Source of the DNA: CAYQAJ01 sp964415245
GTDB lineage: Bacteria; Planctomycetota; Planctomycetia; Pirellulales; Pirellulaceae
Reading direction: 5' to 3'
Length of the DNA: 6,144 bases
Assembly (NCBI GenBank): GCA_964415245.1
Contig: CAYQAJ010000303.1
Location: 1 to 6,144 of the forward strand
A program made the position numbers and the translations under genes. The notes beneath the pieces are model-generated. The model did not search any database and was not told where the DNA came from. It saw only the letters and a program-made list of their open reading frames with translations. Below are positions 5,312 to 6,144 of this stretch, in pieces. Each line of letters opens with the position of its first letter. Position 1 is the stretch's first letter.

Positions 5312-6097
5312 ATGGCCGCGCTCTTAGAACTGTACCTCAATCCGTTTCTCGTCTTTGTGCTCGTGCTGGCACGCATTGGTGCGCTCGTCATGAGCGCACC
5401 GCTGTGGGGCACGCGCTCGGTGCCGTTTCAAGTCCGTGCCCTGTTGGCGGTCGCTTTGTCGCTGCTGATCACTCCGACGCAGGTCCATCACTACGTGGTT
5501 CCGCCCGAAAACCTGATCGTTTGGGCGACCGCGCTGGGGGGCGAAGTGCTGCTCGGCCTGGCGCTAGGGCTGGGCGTCATGATGGTATTCGGCGGCCTGC
5601 AACTGGCCGGTCAGATTCTGGGGCAGATGAACGGCATGGCGCTGGCCGACATTTTCGACCCCACGTTCGAAAACAGCGTGCCCGTGCTGTCGCAGTTGTT
5701 CGACATGATGGCCTTGGCGGTCTTTCTGTGCGTCGGCGGCCACCGGCACGTGATGTCGGCTCTGCTCGATACGTTTCAGTGGCTGCCGCCGGGAAATGCC
5801 ACGTTCACCTCCGGTATCTTTGACACGCTTTCCCAGATCATGGCCCAAAGCTTCGTGCTGGGTATTCGCGCGGCGGCACCAGTGATGGCGGCACTGCTGC
5901 TGTCGGTGCTCGTGATGGGGCTCATCAGCCGCACGCTACCGCAGTTGAATGTGCTGGCGGTGGGGTTCAGCTTCAACACGCTCGTGATGCTGGGCATGCT
6001 GTGCCTGACGCTGGGCACGGCGGTGTGGGTGTTCCAGGAGCATGCCGACGCCGCCATCGATGCGCTCCGCGCGATTACAGCGCCGAATCCACCGTAA
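5312..6097 (+). CDS. fliR: FliR flagellar export-gate protein
   Basis: Protein of 261 residues, the normal family length. FliR joins five FliP subunits to close the export-gate core and contacts FlhB. It is strongly hydrophobic with about six membrane-type segments: ~12-32, 41-55, 69-93, 123-143, 184-205 and 212-240. Family landmarks are ARIGALVMSAPLWG (20-33), VP plus RALLAVALSLLI (37-53), EVLLGLALGLG (78-88), GGLQLAGQILGQMNGMAL (94-111, the plug-like loop), ADIFDP (112-117) and SRTLPQLNVLAVGF (206-219). ATG 5312 gives the normal N-terminus. A GTG at 5267 in the same frame falls inside the right arm of a hairpin and would add 15 polar residues unlike the family. The ribosome site is weak. 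Only three bases separate its stop from the flhB ATG. Confidence 0.95.
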   Translation: MAALLELYLNPFLVFVLVLARIGALVMSAPLWGTRSVPFQVRALLAVALSLLITPTQVHHYVVPPENLIVWATALGGEVLLGLALGLGVMMVFGGLQLAGQILGQMNGMALADIFDPTFENSVPVLSQLFDMMALAVFLCVGGHRHVMSALLDTFQWLPPGNATFTSGIFDTLSQIMAQSFVLGIRAAAPVMAALLLSVLVMGLISRTLPQLNVLAVGFSFNTLVMLGMLCLTLGTAVWVFQEHADAAIDALRAITAPNPP

Positions 6098-6100
6098 ATT

Positions 6101-6144
6101 ATGGCCGACACCTACGGCGAAAAGTCGCAAGAACCGACACCGCA
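6101..6144 (+). CDS. flhB: FlhB flagellar export-gate/substrate-switch protein, first 14 codons (runs off window)
   Basis: The ATG lies three bases after the fliR stop and reads M-A-D-T-Y-G-E-K-S-Q-E-P-T-P before the window ends. An acidic start followed by E-K-[ST]-x-[EQ]-x-[TP]-P is the usual N-terminus of FlhB/YscU proteins, and flhB normally follows fliR. FlhB is the inner-membrane protein that binds the gate and, after self-cleavage at NPTH in its cytoplasmic domain, switches export from hook to filament substrates. That region is outside the window, so completeness cannot be judged. Confidence 0.85.
   Translation, partial: MADTYGEKSQEPTP

Noticed and set aside
5304..5319. Sigma-54-like TGGCAC with GG-N10-GC spacing at the fliR start
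   Set aside because: The -12 element reads CCGC rather than TTGC and the match overlaps the fliR ATG, so it cannot drive fliR.

Overview
This window is a stretch of a chromosomal flagellar operon. All genes lie on the + strand in the order motA (3' end only), motB, fliL, fliN, fliO, fliP, fliQ, fliR, flhB (first 14 codons only). I see no credible gene on the - strand and no mobile element gene. The sequence is GC-rich and codes almost throughout. The organism is a motile bacterium with an inner-membrane flagellar export gate. The stator resembles the PomA/PomB type, FliO has a very long extracytoplasmic region, FliN has a long Ala/Pro/Ser-rich N-terminal arm, and gaps of 40-190 bases separate several genes. 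Together these fit a planctomycete (Pirellulales-like) best, but that assignment is inference and no marker gene here proves it.

Layout. Positions 1-1181 hold the stator pair: the end of MotA and a complete MotB with one membrane helix and an OmpA-like peptidoglycan-binding domain. Positions 1229-2466 hold FliL (stator-associated membrane protein) and FliN (switch/C-ring protein). No fliM lies between them, although that is its usual place. Positions 2656-5146 hold FliO, FliP and FliQ: the gate assembly factor and two export-gate subunits. The fliO stop overlaps the fliP ATG. Positions 5147-5311 are a non-coding gap carrying perfect hairpins. Positions 5312-6097 encode FliR, and flhB begins at 6101.

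The genes work together as follows. MotA/MotB form the ion-driven stator, FliL sits at the stator and modulates it, and FliN forms part of the rotor switch and the docking site for export cargo. FliP/FliQ/FliR, assembled with FliO's help, form the inner-membrane gate of the flagellar type III export apparatus, and FlhB controls its substrate specificity.

The less ordinary content is as follows: two REP-like hairpins in opposite orientation between fliQ and fliR; a third hairpin spanning the fliQ stop codon; a degenerate five-residue (15-bp) repeat in the N-terminal part of FliO; two FliM-like DIExxL motifs in the FliN arm; a Ser at the usual peptidoglycan-contacting Asp position in MotB; and a G7 tract in fliO whose -1 frame runs open into fliP. 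No new defence or metabolic system is visible.
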